This document shows positions 1-7,447 of a stretch of DNA of 33,688 nt, piece after piece. The stretch's first letter is position 1. Each line of letters begins with the position of its first letter. Below the pieces are notes generated by a model. That model had not been told where the DNA came from and did no database searches. It was given only the letters and a program-made list of their open reading frames with translations. The position numbers and the translations under genes are program-made. This stretch comes from Mycobacterium asiaticum (GTDB lineage: Bacteria > Actinomycetota > Actinomycetes > Mycobacteriales > Mycobacteriaceae): assembly GCF_001668675.1 (NCBI RefSeq), contig NZ_LZKQ01000252.1, positions 1-33,688 on the forward strand, given 5' to 3'.

Positions 1-128
1 CGGCGAACGCGGCGCCGCCTCCCCCGAGTCGATGCGTGGTGTTTTTTGGGGGGGGCGCTTCTTAAACGGCCCCCCCCCCGGGGGGGGGGGGGGTTTTTTG
101 GGGGGGGCTCGCGCAAACTACGCAACCT
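1..128. other. Contig-end low-complexity sequence
   Basis: Positions about 41-113 consist of runs of G, C and T (runs of 6 to 14 identical bases) unlike anything else in the window apart from the other end. No gene can be supported here. The first about 40 bases look like normal high-GC DNA but are too short to assign. I read this as an assembly or base-calling artefact at a contig end. Confidence 0.8.
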
Positions 129-1391
129 TCAGAACTGGCCCAGGTAGAACCGCGCGCCCTGGTTGTCGGTGCATTCGGCGGTCAGGCCGTACGGCTGCCG
201 CGACGGCTCGGCCAGCACGGTGCCGCCGGCCTCCCGGACCCGCACGACCGCCGCGTCGATATCGGCGACAGTCCACATCGGCACCGTCGTGGCGTGCGGG
301 CTGCCACCGGCGGCCCCCGACATCGGATGCGCCCCTTGCACCTGCCAGCCGTCCTTGACCCGGCCGGGTTCGAACGTCCACCGCAGCACCCGGCCGTAGA
401 AGTCGCGGAACGCGGCGGAATCGGGCACCTCGTATGTCACATACGCCAACTCGCCGGGCCCAGAGCCGTTGAGCTCCGGTCGTTTTGAGGCCGCTGCCGC
501 GTCGAACACCGCGAACGCCATGCCGTGGACGTCGGTGGCGTCCACCGTGGTCCCGTGTGGGGTTTGCTGCGCCTGGTCCGCGGTCCCGCCGGCTTCGGCG
601 ATCGCCGCTCGGGCCGCTCCGATGTCGTCGACGGCGTAGCAGCAGAACAGGGTTGGGCGATCCTCGGTGACGTGAATGCCGGTGGGTAGGTCGGTGTTCG
701 TGACGCGGCGGGAGGCCGCGTCAAAGGTCCAGCCCAGGACGTGCCCGTAGAACGCCGCGGCACGCTCGGGATCGGGAGTCGCGAGCGAGATGAAGCCGAT
801 GTCGCCATGGCGGATGCCCTCGACGGGCGTACCCAGCGGGCCGCTGAGCATCCAGCGGTGGCCGAACGGATCGATGATGGTCGCGTTGCGGGAACCGTGG
901 GCCTCGTAGATGTCACGCGTGACGGTCGCGCCCTGCGCCCGCGCCCGCCGCAACGCCGCATCGGTGTTGGTGACGTGCAGCATCAGGCTGACCGAAACCG
1001 CCTCGGGCGACGGAGCTTTCAGGCCGAGCTCGGGGAACTCGTCGGCCAGATACAGGACGCCACCGGCGATTTCGAGCTCTGCGTGCCCAATTCGTCCGTC
1101 CTCCATCACGATCGGCTCGCCAACCATCGCAGCGTCGAAAGCCTCGATGTACCAGGCGATTGCGGCTCGCGCGTCCGCGACGGCGAGATACGGCTGGGCG
1201 GCCGGTCGCGGGATCGCGTTGGTGTCGGGTTCGGCTACCGCTTGGGTGCTCATATCGATCCTTCCTAGAGTCTGCGGAGGCAGCGACAGCACCGCCTCCA
1301 GGCGGCGCCGCAGTCGCGCGGCGAACGCCGGATCGGGATGCACCGGAAGGTCGTCGGCGTACAGCACGCTGAGCGGATCGCGCTTACTCAT
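129..1391 (-). CDS. Three-domain VOC (glyoxalase/bleomycin-resistance fold) protein, coupled to an ECF sigma factor
   Basis: A 420-residue protein with three VOC units: about residues 66-185 (PhnB-like, with the IDPFGHRW signature near 173-180), 196-298 and 313-420. Each has the short beta-alpha-beta-beta-beta pattern of the family, e.g. AAFYGHVLGWTF near 212-223 and FRDFYGRVLRWTF near 328-340. VOC proteins bind metals or small ligands, so this may be an enzyme or a binding/sensing protein; the substrate cannot be told. Residues 1-45 form a separate charged module (DPLSVL, then PDPAFAARLRRRLEAVL) before a second possible start at Met47. The ATG at 1391 overlaps the stop of the upstream sigma gene (ATGAGTAA), so the long form with the extra module is likely translated by coupling. 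The gene ends close to the contig end but appears complete. Confidence 0.8.
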   Translation of the reverse strand: MSKRDPLSVLYADDLPVHPDPAFAARLRRRLEAVLSLPPQTLGRIDMSTQAVAEPDTNAIPRPAAQPYLAVADARAAIAWYIEAFDAAMVGEPIVMEDGRIGHAELEIAGGVLYLADEFPELGLKAPSPEAVSVSLMLHVTNTDAALRRARAQGATVTRDIYEAHGSRNATIIDPFGHRWMLSGPLGTPVEGIRHGDIGFISLATPDPERAAAFYGHVLGWTFDAASRRVTNTDLPTGIHVTEDRPTLFCCYAVDDIGAARAAIAEAGGTADQAQQTPHGTTVDATDVHGMAFAVFDAAAASKRPELNGSGPGELAYVTYEVPDSAAFRDFYGRVLRWTFEPGRVKDGWQVQGAHPMSGAAGGSPHATTVPMWTVADIDAAVVRVREAGGTVLAEPSRQPYGLTAECTDNQGARFYLGQF

Positions 1392-1935
1392 GGCTGCCTC
1401 CTTCCGGATACTCTTTTCTGAACGCCTTTTTCGCGCGGATCAGCAGGGCCTCGGTGGCGTGCACGGTGCGTCCGAGCAACTCCGCGCATTCGCCCACGCT
1501 GCAGTCGTCCATGTAGCGCAGCACCAGCACCACGCGGTGCGGTTCGCTCAGCTTCGCCAGCACGTTCTCGGCCATCAGCCGATCCAGCTCGGTGTCCCAG
1601 TCGTCGGTTCCGTCGAGCGGCTCGGGTGGTTCGGCCACCGGCACCGGATCCTGCCGGCCCCGGTAGTGGTCGGCCAGTTTGTGTCGCGCCACCCCGAGCA
1701 GCCACGGCACCCCGATCGGCGGCGGATCGTCCCGTCGTGCACAGGCGGTTTGGAACGCCGCCAGGAACGTCTCCGACGTCAAATCCTCCGCGGTCCCGCG
1801 GTCCGCGCACCGGCGAGCGAAGTAGCCGTACACCGTCGGCAGCGCGTCGTCGTAGAGCGCCAACAGCGTGCGCTGTGTGTCGCGATGGCGGTCCGGTTGG
1901 GCGCTCACAGTTCTATCGTCGTTGCGGGGGCCCAT
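1384..1935 (-). CDS. ECF-type RNA polymerase sigma factor
   Basis: About 183 residues from the ATG at 1935. It has the two-domain layout of group 4 sigma factors: a sigma-2 region (LYDDALPTVYGYFARRC, then AEDLTSETFLAAF) and a sigma-4 region (LSEPHRVVLVLRYMDDCSVG, then AELLGRTVHATEALLIRAKK) that would contact the -10 and -35 elements. There is no fused C-terminal extension. The start is uncertain: ATG 1935 has only a poor GGAAA in front, and GTG 1908 is possible. The stop overlaps the ATG of the VOC gene, so the two are one translation unit. No anti-sigma factor with a zinc motif or membrane helix is visible, which makes the VOC partner the candidate modulator (inference). Confidence 0.85.
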   Translation of the reverse strand: MGPRNDDRTVSAQPDRHRDTQRTLLALYDDALPTVYGYFARRCADRGTAEDLTSETFLAAFQTACARRDDPPPIGVPWLLGVARHKLADHYRGRQDPVPVAEPPEPLDGTDDWDTELDRLMAENVLAKLSEPHRVVLVLRYMDDCSVGECAELLGRTVHATEALLIRAKKAFRKEYPEGGSHE

Positions 1936-1975
1936 TTTCCAACGGTCTGCGCCGAAAAAATCTTCAACCGTGACT

Positions 1976-3022
1976 TCAGTGCCAGTGCACCGGCGGCCCG
2001 TGGGCATGGCATTCGCCGAGCACCTGCAGCTCACCGCCGGGCCAGCAGGCGACCCGCACCAGAAATCTCAGCGGGCTCCCGGGCCCGTCCTGGGCGGGCT
2101 CCATGGTCAGGTGGGCGAAGGGGGAGTCGGCGCGCGCCCGGGCGCCCAATTCTTCGATCCGGGCACCAACGGCGGTGCGCTCGTCGCGGGACAGGTACTG
2201 CCAGGTGATCGAATGCCACAGCACGGTCAGCGCGCCGTCGGAGAGCGTCAGTCCGGCGGCGGCGTCGGCCGCGCTCCGGCGCTCCAACTGCGCCGGCACG
2301 TCGCGGGCGATCGCGATGGCCCCGCGTAGTCGTTGCAGCCGGGCACGCTGGTCCGGCCAGACGAAGCTCAGCAGACTCAGCTCCCCGTCGGCCCCGGTGA
2401 CATCGATCGGCGTGATGTCGTAACCGCAGCGCTCGACGATGTGCACCGCGCCGCCCAGCGGCAGGTGACCCTGCCACGCATCGTCGATGAGGACCGGAGA
2501 GTCCGCCGGTCCCCACTCGCCGCCCGCATATCCGAAGCGGTAGCGGTCCGCCCGCAAATTCAGTCCGGCACTCGAGCCGATCTCGGAAAGGCGTACCGGC
2601 AAGCTGATTTCGGCATTGAGCCGCAACAGCCCGCCGATCAGCGCGGCCGACCGGCCCACCTCGTTGGTCTGCGGGGGCCGTTCCAGCGCCGCGCGCAGCA
2701 CCTCGGGGCGGCGGCCGGCGACCCGCAGGATTTCGGGCCAGCCCGAGGCGTCCCAGCTGCCGCCCACGCTGGGATACCACCGGCGCAGTTGCGGTGCCCG
2801 GCCATCGAGCACCATCCGGTGCAGTCCGCCGACGAGGCGCAGCGGCACCGCTTGGCCCGCGGAGGCGTCTCGATGGTCGGCGAGAATGTCCGCGAAGACG
2901 CCGCCGGATTGCACGTCGTCGGCGATCAGCTCGAACAACTCGCCGTACATCGGCGATCCCGAACCGGCGCAGAACCGTCCCTGTGCCCGAAGGGTGTGCA
3001 GCAGATGGTCGGTATCGCTCAA
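1976..3022 (-). CDS. DUF2332 family protein, mftR-linked
   Basis: A 348-residue protein matching the DUF2332 family, corresponding in position and sequence type to M. tuberculosis Rv0690c. Visible family-like stretches are the N-terminal [18 protein letters not shown], the central [16 protein letters not shown] (glycine/serine motif resembling a nucleotide-binding or methyltransferase-like loop) and [11 protein letters not shown] near the C-terminus. The function is unknown. The start is TTG at 3022, whose last bases form the stop of mftR (TTGA overlap), so translation is coupled to the mycofactocin regulator. That linkage suggests a role connected to mycofactocin control or metabolism, but nothing in the sequence proves it. 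No signal peptide or membrane segment is seen. Confidence 0.8.
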   Translation of the reverse strand: MSDTDHLLHTLRAQGRFCAGSGSPMYGELFELIADDVQSGGVFADILADHRDASAGQAVPLRLVGGLHRMVLDGRAPQLRRWYPSVGGSWDASGWPEILRVAGRRPEVLRAALERPPQTNEVGRSAALIGGLLRLNAEISLPVRLSEIGSSAGLNLRADRYRFGYAGGEWGPADSPVLIDDAWQGHLPLGGAVHIVERCGYDITPIDVTGADGELSLLSFVWPDQRARLQRLRGAIAIARDVPAQLERRSAADAAAGLTLSDGALTVLWHSITWQYLSRDERTAVGARIEELGARARADSPFAHLTMEPAQDGPGSPLRFLVRVACWPGGELQVLGECHAHGPPVHWH

Positions 3023-3621
3023 CGGGGCTCGCCAAGCCGGTCCAGCCCGGAGCCGACGACGTCGAATGCATTGCCGATCGCTTCGGTCAATGCGACGGAC
3101 GCGTCGCCGAGCCAGTGCTCGTACGCGCTCAGCGCCACCCCGAGCATCGTCCAGGCGACCGTCTGCGGCAGCAGGTCGGTGATCTTCACCCCCAACCGGC
3201 GGGCCACGAACCCGGCGATCACCTCCCGCCAGCCGGCATACATCGTCATCGAATAAGCTTGCAGCTCAGCAGTTTCCAGGATCACCCGCATCCGTCTCCG
3301 GTGCCGCAGCGATTCACACTCGTCGAAGGTGTTGAATGCCAGCAGGGCTCCGCGCAGCGCATCACGCAGCGGCACCTGCGCGTCGACGCCGTCGAGCAGG
3401 TCGCGCAGCTGGGCGAGATGGGTGTCGAAATCGCCCCAGGGGATGGCGTTCTTGGAGGCGTAATACCGGAACAATGTCCGCCGGGCGATGCCGGCCGCTT
3501 GGGCGACGTCGTCGACGCTGACGTCGGCAAAACCCCGGGCGGCGAACAGGTCGATGGCGACGTCGGTGATGTGGTGCGGCGTCGTCGAGCGGCGCCGACC
3601 CACCCGCGACTCCTGCAGCAT
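3019..3621 (-). CDS. mftR: TetR-family mycofactocin regulator MftR
   Basis: A 200-residue TetR regulator divergent from mftA. The N-terminal helix-turn-helix lies at about residues 34-53 ([21 protein letters not shown]), followed by KNAIPWGDF, typical of MftR rather than of general TetR proteins. The remainder is the helical ligand-binding/dimerisation domain. ATG 3621 was chosen because GGAAGG lies just upstream and because this gives the usual MftR length (about 198 in M. tuberculosis Rv0691c); upstream in-frame codons would extend into the promoter and mftA region. MftR is known in mycobacteria as a repressor of the mft cluster that responds to long-chain acyl-CoA. The 109-bp gap to mftA should hold its operator. 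Confidence 0.92.
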   Translation of the reverse strand: MLQESRVGRRRSTTPHHITDVAIDLFAARGFADVSVDDVAQAAGIARRTLFRYYASKNAIPWGDFDTHLAQLRDLLDGVDAQVPLRDALRGALLAFNTFDECESLRHRRRMRVILETAELQAYSMTMYAGWREVIAGFVARRLGVKITDLLPQTVAWTMLGVALSAYEHWLGDASVALTEAIGNAFDVVGSGLDRLGEPR

Positions 3622-3641
3622 CAGACCCGCCCTTCCATTTC

Positions 3642-3654
3642 GGCACTCGATGCC
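3642..3654. promoter_or_regulatory. Candidate MftR operator in the mftR-mftA gap
   Basis: An inverted repeat GGCA-N5-TGCC sits in the short divergent region between mftR and mftA, just upstream of a possible -10 (TATTCT, 3655-3660) for mftA. Position and symmetry suit a TetR operator; the arms are short, so this is tentative. Confidence 0.35.
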
Positions 3655-3730
3655 ATATTCTGACCCGGACCACGAGATGTGACCAGCACCACCCATCATT
3701 GTCGAGCCCGTTTCACGAAAGGCAATCCGC

Positions 3731-3820
3731 ATGGACAACGAAAACCAGACCGAGACCGAACTCGTCACCGAGACACTGGTGGAAGAGGTTTCCATCGACG
3801 GCATGTGCGGGGTCTACTGA
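3731..3820 (+). CDS. mftA: Mycofactocin precursor peptide MftA
   Basis: A 29-residue peptide beginning [10 protein letters not shown] and ending IDGMCGVY, the invariant C-terminal tail of the mycofactocin precursor. The acidic N-terminal leader is what MftB binds; the terminal Val-Tyr pair is decarboxylated and cyclised by MftC and then released by MftE, as established for the family. The start ATG has AAAGG at 3718-3722 with eight bases of spacing. The gene lies directly upstream of mftB with only two bases between the stop and the proposed mftB start. It is easily missed because of its size, but the C-terminal signature is decisive. Confidence 0.97.
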   Translation: MDNENQTETELVTETLVEEVSIDGMCGVY

Positions 3821-3822
3821 GC

Positions 3823-4134
3823 TTGACCACGCCCGCGACCACGCTCGCCGGCAATACTCGGATGTTCGATCCGGACCGCGGCTGGCGACTGCATCCACAG
3901 GTGGCGGTTCGCCCGGAACCGTTTGGCGCGCTGCTGTATCACTTCGGCACACGCAAGCTGTCGTTCCTCAAGAACCGCGCCATCCTGGCCGTGGTGCAGT
4001 CGCTGCATGACCACCCCGACGTCCGCTCGGCGTGCCGCGCCGCGGGCATCGCCGATCCCGACCAGGGTCCGTACCTGCACGCGCTGGGCGTGCTGGCCGG
4101 CTCCAGCATGTTGGTACCTCAGGAGAGTGAATGA
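3823..4134 (+). CDS. mftB: Mycofactocin RiPP recognition element MftB
   Basis: A protein of about 103 residues with the PqqD-like RRE fold: FDPDRGWRLHPQVAVRPEPF, then GALLYHFGTRKLSFLKNRAIL and a C-terminal helical part ending in LAGSSMLVP. It carries no catalytic residues; its known role is to bind MftA and deliver it to MftC. The proposed start is TTG 3823, two bases after the mftA stop, with a G-rich stretch (CGGGG) about ten bases upstream; ATG 3862 would give a shorter protein that still retains most of the conserved region. The stop overlaps the mftC start (ATGA), so the two partners are translated together. Confidence 0.93.
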   Translation: MTTPATTLAGNTRMFDPDRGWRLHPQVAVRPEPFGALLYHFGTRKLSFLKNRAILAVVQSLHDHPDVRSACRAAGIADPDQGPYLHALGVLAGSSMLVPQESE

Positions 4135-5318
4135 GCGCAGCAGTACCGTCGCTGATCGAGCAGTTCGAGCACGGGCTCGATGCGCCGATCTGTCTGACCT
4201 GGGAGCTGACGTATGCCTGCAACCTGGCCTGCGTGCACTGCCTGTCGTCGTCGGGCAAACGCGACCCGGGCGAGTTGTCCACCCGTCAGTGCAAGGACAT
4301 CATCGACGAGCTGGAACGCATGCAGGTGTTCTATGTGAACATCGGCGGCGGCGAACCGACTGTGCGTCCGGACTTTTGGGAACTGGTTGATTACGCGACC
4401 GCCCACCACGTCGGGGTCAAGTTCTCCACCAACGGTGTCCGCATCACCCCGGAGGTCGCCGCGCGGCTGGCCGCCAGCGACTACGTGGACGTGCAGATCT
4501 CATTGGACGGTGCCACCGCCGAGGTCAACGACGCGGTGCGCGGTCCCGGGTCGTTCGACATGGCGCTGCGCGCACTCGAGAACCTGGCCGAGGCGGGCTT
4601 CGCCGACGCCAAGATTTCCGTCGTCGTCACCCGGCACAACGTCGGTCAGCTCGACGAGTTCGCCGCACTGGCCAACCGATACGGCGCCACGCTGCGCATC
4701 ACCCGACTGCGTCCGTCCGGACGCGGGGCGGATACCTGGGAGGAGCTGCACCCCACCGCCGCCCAGCAGGTCGAGCTGTACAACTGGCTGGTCGCCAAGG
4801 GCGAGCGAGTGCTCACCGGCGACTCCTTCTTCCACCTGGCCCCGCTGGGCTCCTCCGGTGCGCTGGCCGGGCTGAACATGTGCGGTGCCGGCCGCGTAGT
4901 TTGCCTGATCGACCCGGTCGGCGACGTCTACGCCTGCCCGTTCGCCATCCACGACCGGTTCCTGGCCGGAAATGTGCTGTCTGACGGCGGATTCGACAAC
5001 GTCTGGAAAAACGCCCCGCTCTTCCGCGAATTGCGTGAGCCGCAGTCCGCGGGCGCATGTGGTAGCTGCAACCACTACGACAGCTGCCGTGGCGGCTGCA
5101 TGGCGGCGAAGTTCTTCACCGGGCTGCCCATGGACGGACCGGACCCGGAATGCGTTCAAGGTCACGGCGCACCCGCCTTGGCGGCCGAGCGTGACACACC
5201 GCGGCCCCGCGTCGACCACTCGCGCGGCAAGCGGATCAGCACGCCGGTACCCCTGACCCTGTCGATGAGGCCCCCGGCGCACCCGCCGGCCAGGCTCTGC
5301 AACGAAAGTCCCGTATAA
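4131..5318 (+). CDS. mftC: Radical SAM/SPASM mycofactocin maturase MftC
   Basis: A 395-residue radical SAM enzyme. The CxxxCxxC motif (C30, C34, C37) binds the SAM-reducing 4Fe-4S cluster, GGGEP at 72-76 contacts SAM, and the C-terminal SPASM part has cysteines at 251, 258, 269, 310, 313, 319, 323 and 341 for auxiliary clusters. In characterised systems MftC oxidatively decarboxylates the C-terminal Tyr of MftA and then joins it to the neighbouring Val. The ATG overlaps the mftB stop and has AGGAG upstream. About 50 residues after the last SPASM cysteine are Pro-rich and poorly structured, ending CNESPV; this tail is of unknown role. mftD starts three bases after the stop. Confidence 0.96.
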   Translation: MSAAVPSLIEQFEHGLDAPICLTWELTYACNLACVHCLSSSGKRDPGELSTRQCKDIIDELERMQVFYVNIGGGEPTVRPDFWELVDYATAHHVGVKFSTNGVRITPEVAARLAASDYVDVQISLDGATAEVNDAVRGPGSFDMALRALENLAEAGFADAKISVVVTRHNVGQLDEFAALANRYGATLRITRLRPSGRGADTWEELHPTAAQQVELYNWLVAKGERVLTGDSFFHLAPLGSSGALAGLNMCGAGRVVCLIDPVGDVYACPFAIHDRFLAGNVLSDGGFDNVWKNAPLFRELREPQSAGACGSCNHYDSCRGGCMAAKFFTGLPMDGPDPECVQGHGAPALAAERDTPRPRVDHSRGKRISTPVPLTLSMRPPAHPPARLCNESPV

Positions 5319-5321
5319 CCC

Positions 5322-6497
5322 ATGGCCGACGAATGGTTCGAAACAGTCGCCATCGCCCAGCAACGTGCAAAGCGGCGCCTGCCGAAGTCCGTTTATTCAT
5401 CACTGATTTCGGCAAGTGAAAAGGGCGTCACCGTCGCCGACAACGTCGCGGCGTTCAGCGAACTCGGCTTTGCGCCGCACGTTGTCGGTGCCAGCGAAAA
5501 GCGCGACCTGTCCACCACCGTGCTGGGCCAGGACATCTCCCTGCCCGTCCTGATCTCGCCGACCGGTGTCCAGGCGGTCGATCCCGACGGCGAGGTCGCC
5601 GTGGCGCGAGCCGCGGCCGCCCGGGGCACGGCGATGGGGTTGTCCTCGTTTGCCAGCAAGCCCATCGAAGAGGTCATCGCCGCCAATCCCAAGCTCTTCT
5701 TCCAGGTCTACTGGCTCGGCGGCCGCGACGCGATCGCCGAGCGGATCGAGCGGGCGCGGGAGGCGGGAGCGGTCGGCATCATCGTCACCACCGACTGGAC
5801 GTTCTCCCACGGGCGCGACTGGGGCAGCCCCAAGATCCCCGAAGAGATGAACCTGAAAACCATTTTGCGGCTGTCCCCGGAGGCGATAACCAAGCCGCGG
5901 TGGCTGTGGAAGTTCGGCAAGACGCTGCGTCCACCGGACCTGCGGGTGCCCAACCAGGGCCGCCGCGGTGAGCCCGGTCCGCCCTTCTTCGCCGCCTACG
6001 GGGAATGGATGGGAACGCCGCCGCCCACCTGGGAAGACATCGCCTGGCTGGCCGAACTCTGGGGTGGACCCCTGATGCTCAAGGGCGTGATGCGCGTCGA
6101 TGACGCCAAAAGGGCTGTGGACGCCGGTGTTTCGGCCATCTCGGTGTCCAACCACGGCGGCAACAATCTGGACGGGACGCCGGCGTCGATCCGTGCGCTG
6201 CCCGCGATCGCGGCGGCGGTCGGCGATCAGGTCGAGGTTTTGCTCGACGGCGGCATCCGCCGAGGCAGCGACGCGGTGAAGGCGGTAGCGCTGGGGGCGC
6301 GCGCGGTGATGATCGGCCGCGCCTACCTGTGGGGTCTGGCCGCAGCCGGACAGGCCGGGGTCGAGAACGTTCTGGACATTCTGCGCGGCGGCATCGACTC
6401 GGCACTGATGGGGCTGGGCCATTCGTCGATTCACGATTTGCGCGCGGACGACATTCTCATCCCGGACGGGTTCACCCGTGAATTGGGTGCGGGCTGA
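5322..6497 (+). CDS. mftD: FMN-dependent mycofactocin dehydrogenase MftD
   Basis: A 391-residue protein of the alpha-hydroxy-acid oxidase (LldD-like) TIM-barrel family, the counterpart of Rv0694. Visible family features are PVLISPTG near 75-82, LKGV at 253-256, the catalytic His278 in SNHGGNNLDG, and the FMN-phosphate loop DGGIRRGSD at 309-317 followed by IGR near 331-333. In lactate oxidases the HGG motif is followed by Arg and Gln; here it is followed by Asn-Asn, which fits a changed substrate. MftD is known to oxidise the AHDP product released by MftE to the redox-active premycofactocin. It sits three bases after mftC and is followed by a 173-bp gap. Confidence 0.95.
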   Translation: MADEWFETVAIAQQRAKRRLPKSVYSSLISASEKGVTVADNVAAFSELGFAPHVVGASEKRDLSTTVLGQDISLPVLISPTGVQAVDPDGEVAVARAAAARGTAMGLSSFASKPIEEVIAANPKLFFQVYWLGGRDAIAERIERAREAGAVGIIVTTDWTFSHGRDWGSPKIPEEMNLKTILRLSPEAITKPRWLWKFGKTLRPPDLRVPNQGRRGEPGPPFFAAYGEWMGTPPPTWEDIAWLAELWGGPLMLKGVMRVDDAKRAVDAGVSAISVSNHGGNNLDGTPASIRALPAIAAAVGDQVEVLLDGGIRRGSDAVKAVALGARAVMIGRAYLWGLAAAGQAGVENVLDILRGGIDSALMGLGHSSIHDLRADDILIPDGFTRELGAG

Positions 6498-6670
6498 GCG
6501 TCCGCCGAGTCGCCGCGGGCCATACCACATATATGTTGTTCCCGGAATGAGCTATTCGCCGAGTTTGGTACGGGCGGTGCAGCCGTGGCGAACGAGCATT
6601 GATTTCTGCTCGCGCTCCGACTACGCGAAAAATAATTTCAATAGGTAGGGCAACAATTGGTGCACGCCAG
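6498..6670 (+). promoter_or_regulatory. mftD-mftE intergenic gap with a palindrome
   Basis: The gap of 173 bp is the only long break inside the mft gene run. It is visibly more AT-rich in parts (6527-6536 and 6630-6660). A perfect 10-bp palindrome, ACATATATGT, lies at 6527-6536. A TTGATT at 6599-6604 is a possible -35, but I see no convincing -10 at the right distance. A second promoter for mftEFG is plausible but not shown. Confidence 0.35.
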
Positions 6671-7417
6671 GTGAATTCGTCTTACCATCGGCGGGTGCCC
6701 GTACTCGGCGAACTGGGTTGTGTGACGTCGAGGCAACTGTCGATATCCACCTCCGCGTCAATATTGATTCCGCTGGGGTCCACCGAACAGCACGGCCCGC
6801 ACCTGCCGTTGGACACCGACACCAGGATCGCGACCGCGGTGGCCCGGGCCGTCGCCGCGCGACTGGACGAGCGATCCCAGCAGGATTGGCTGGTCGCGCC
6901 CGCGATCGCTTACGGCGCCAGCGGCGAGCACCAGAGCTTTCCGGGCACGATCTCGATCGGTACGGCGGCTTTGACGACGTTGCTGGTGGAGTACGGTCGC
7001 TCGGCTGCCTGCTGGGCGGACCGGCTGGTATTCGTCAACGGTCATGGCGGCAATGTGGAGGCACTGAGTCGCGCCACCGAGCTGCTTCGCTCGGAAGGTC
7101 GCGACGCCGCCTGGAGTCCGTGCGCCGCAACCGGCGCCGACGCCCATGCGGGCCACACCGAAACATCGGTGTTGCTGCACCTTTCGCCGGGCGATGTGCA
7201 ACGCGACCAATTTCTCGTAGGCAATGATGCGCCGCTGCACGAGTTGCTACCGTCGATGCGCCGCGGCGGGATCGCTGCGGTAAGCGAGATCGGCGTGCTG
7301 GGAGATCCGACCACGGCCACCGCGGTCGAGGGGAGTCGGATCTTTGCGGAGATGGTCGACGATTGTTTGGGTCGAATTTGCCGGTGGGTACCCGGACCAC
7401 GGGGGGTCCTGTCATGA
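6671..7417 (+). CDS. mftE: Mycofactocin peptidase MftE (creatininase family)
   Basis: A 248-residue creatininase-family metallopeptidase. The metal-site pattern is intact: E39 and H41 in GSTEQHGPH, D50 in LPLDTDTR, H125 in NGHGGN and E164 in HAGHTET. It cuts the MftC-modified MftA peptide to release the cyclised Val-Tyr product (AHDP), as established for this family. GTG 6671 is chosen as start because the protein then begins MNSSYHRRVP, as in M. tuberculosis Rv0695 from memory, although there is no clear Shine-Dalgarno in front. Earlier in-frame codons from 6599 read through AT-rich sequence and are unlikely to be coding. The stop overlaps a small ATGA reading frame leading into mftF. Confidence 0.93.
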   Translation: MNSSYHRRVPVLGELGCVTSRQLSISTSASILIPLGSTEQHGPHLPLDTDTRIATAVARAVAARLDERSQQDWLVAPAIAYGASGEHQSFPGTISIGTAALTTLLVEYGRSAACWADRLVFVNGHGGNVEALSRATELLRSEGRDAAWSPCAATGADAHAGHTETSVLLHLSPGDVQRDQFLVGNDAPLHELLPSMRRGGIAAVSEIGVLGDPTTATAVEGSRIFAEMVDDCLGRICRWVPGPRGVLS

Positions 7418-7447
7418 CGAAGCCAAGCGCAGCGAGGAGGAGCGGCG
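7411..7447 (+). repeat. Short MIRU-like spacer between mftE and mftF
   Basis: The spacer reads as ATGACGAAG, then AAGCGCAGCGAGGAGGAGCGGCG, closely resembling the core of mycobacterial interspersed repetitive units (ATGACGA...AGAGCGnAGCGATGAGGAGGAGCGGCGC, from memory). It supplies the strong AGGAGG (7435-7440) for mftF. A 19-codon frame, 7414-7473, starts at the mftE stop (ATGA) but ends out of frame inside mftF, so it is not a perfect bridge. Confidence 0.5.

Noticed and set aside
910..2208. A 432-codon plus-strand frame across the VOC and sigma genes
   Set aside because: Antisense to two recognisable genes, with low-complexity Arg/Ala/His-rich translation typical of shadow frames.
3622..3804. 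N-terminal extension of MftR
   Set aside because: The frame stays open into the mftA coding region, but the Ser/Thr-rich translation is antisense to mftA and the promoter, and ATG 3621 has a good ribosome site.
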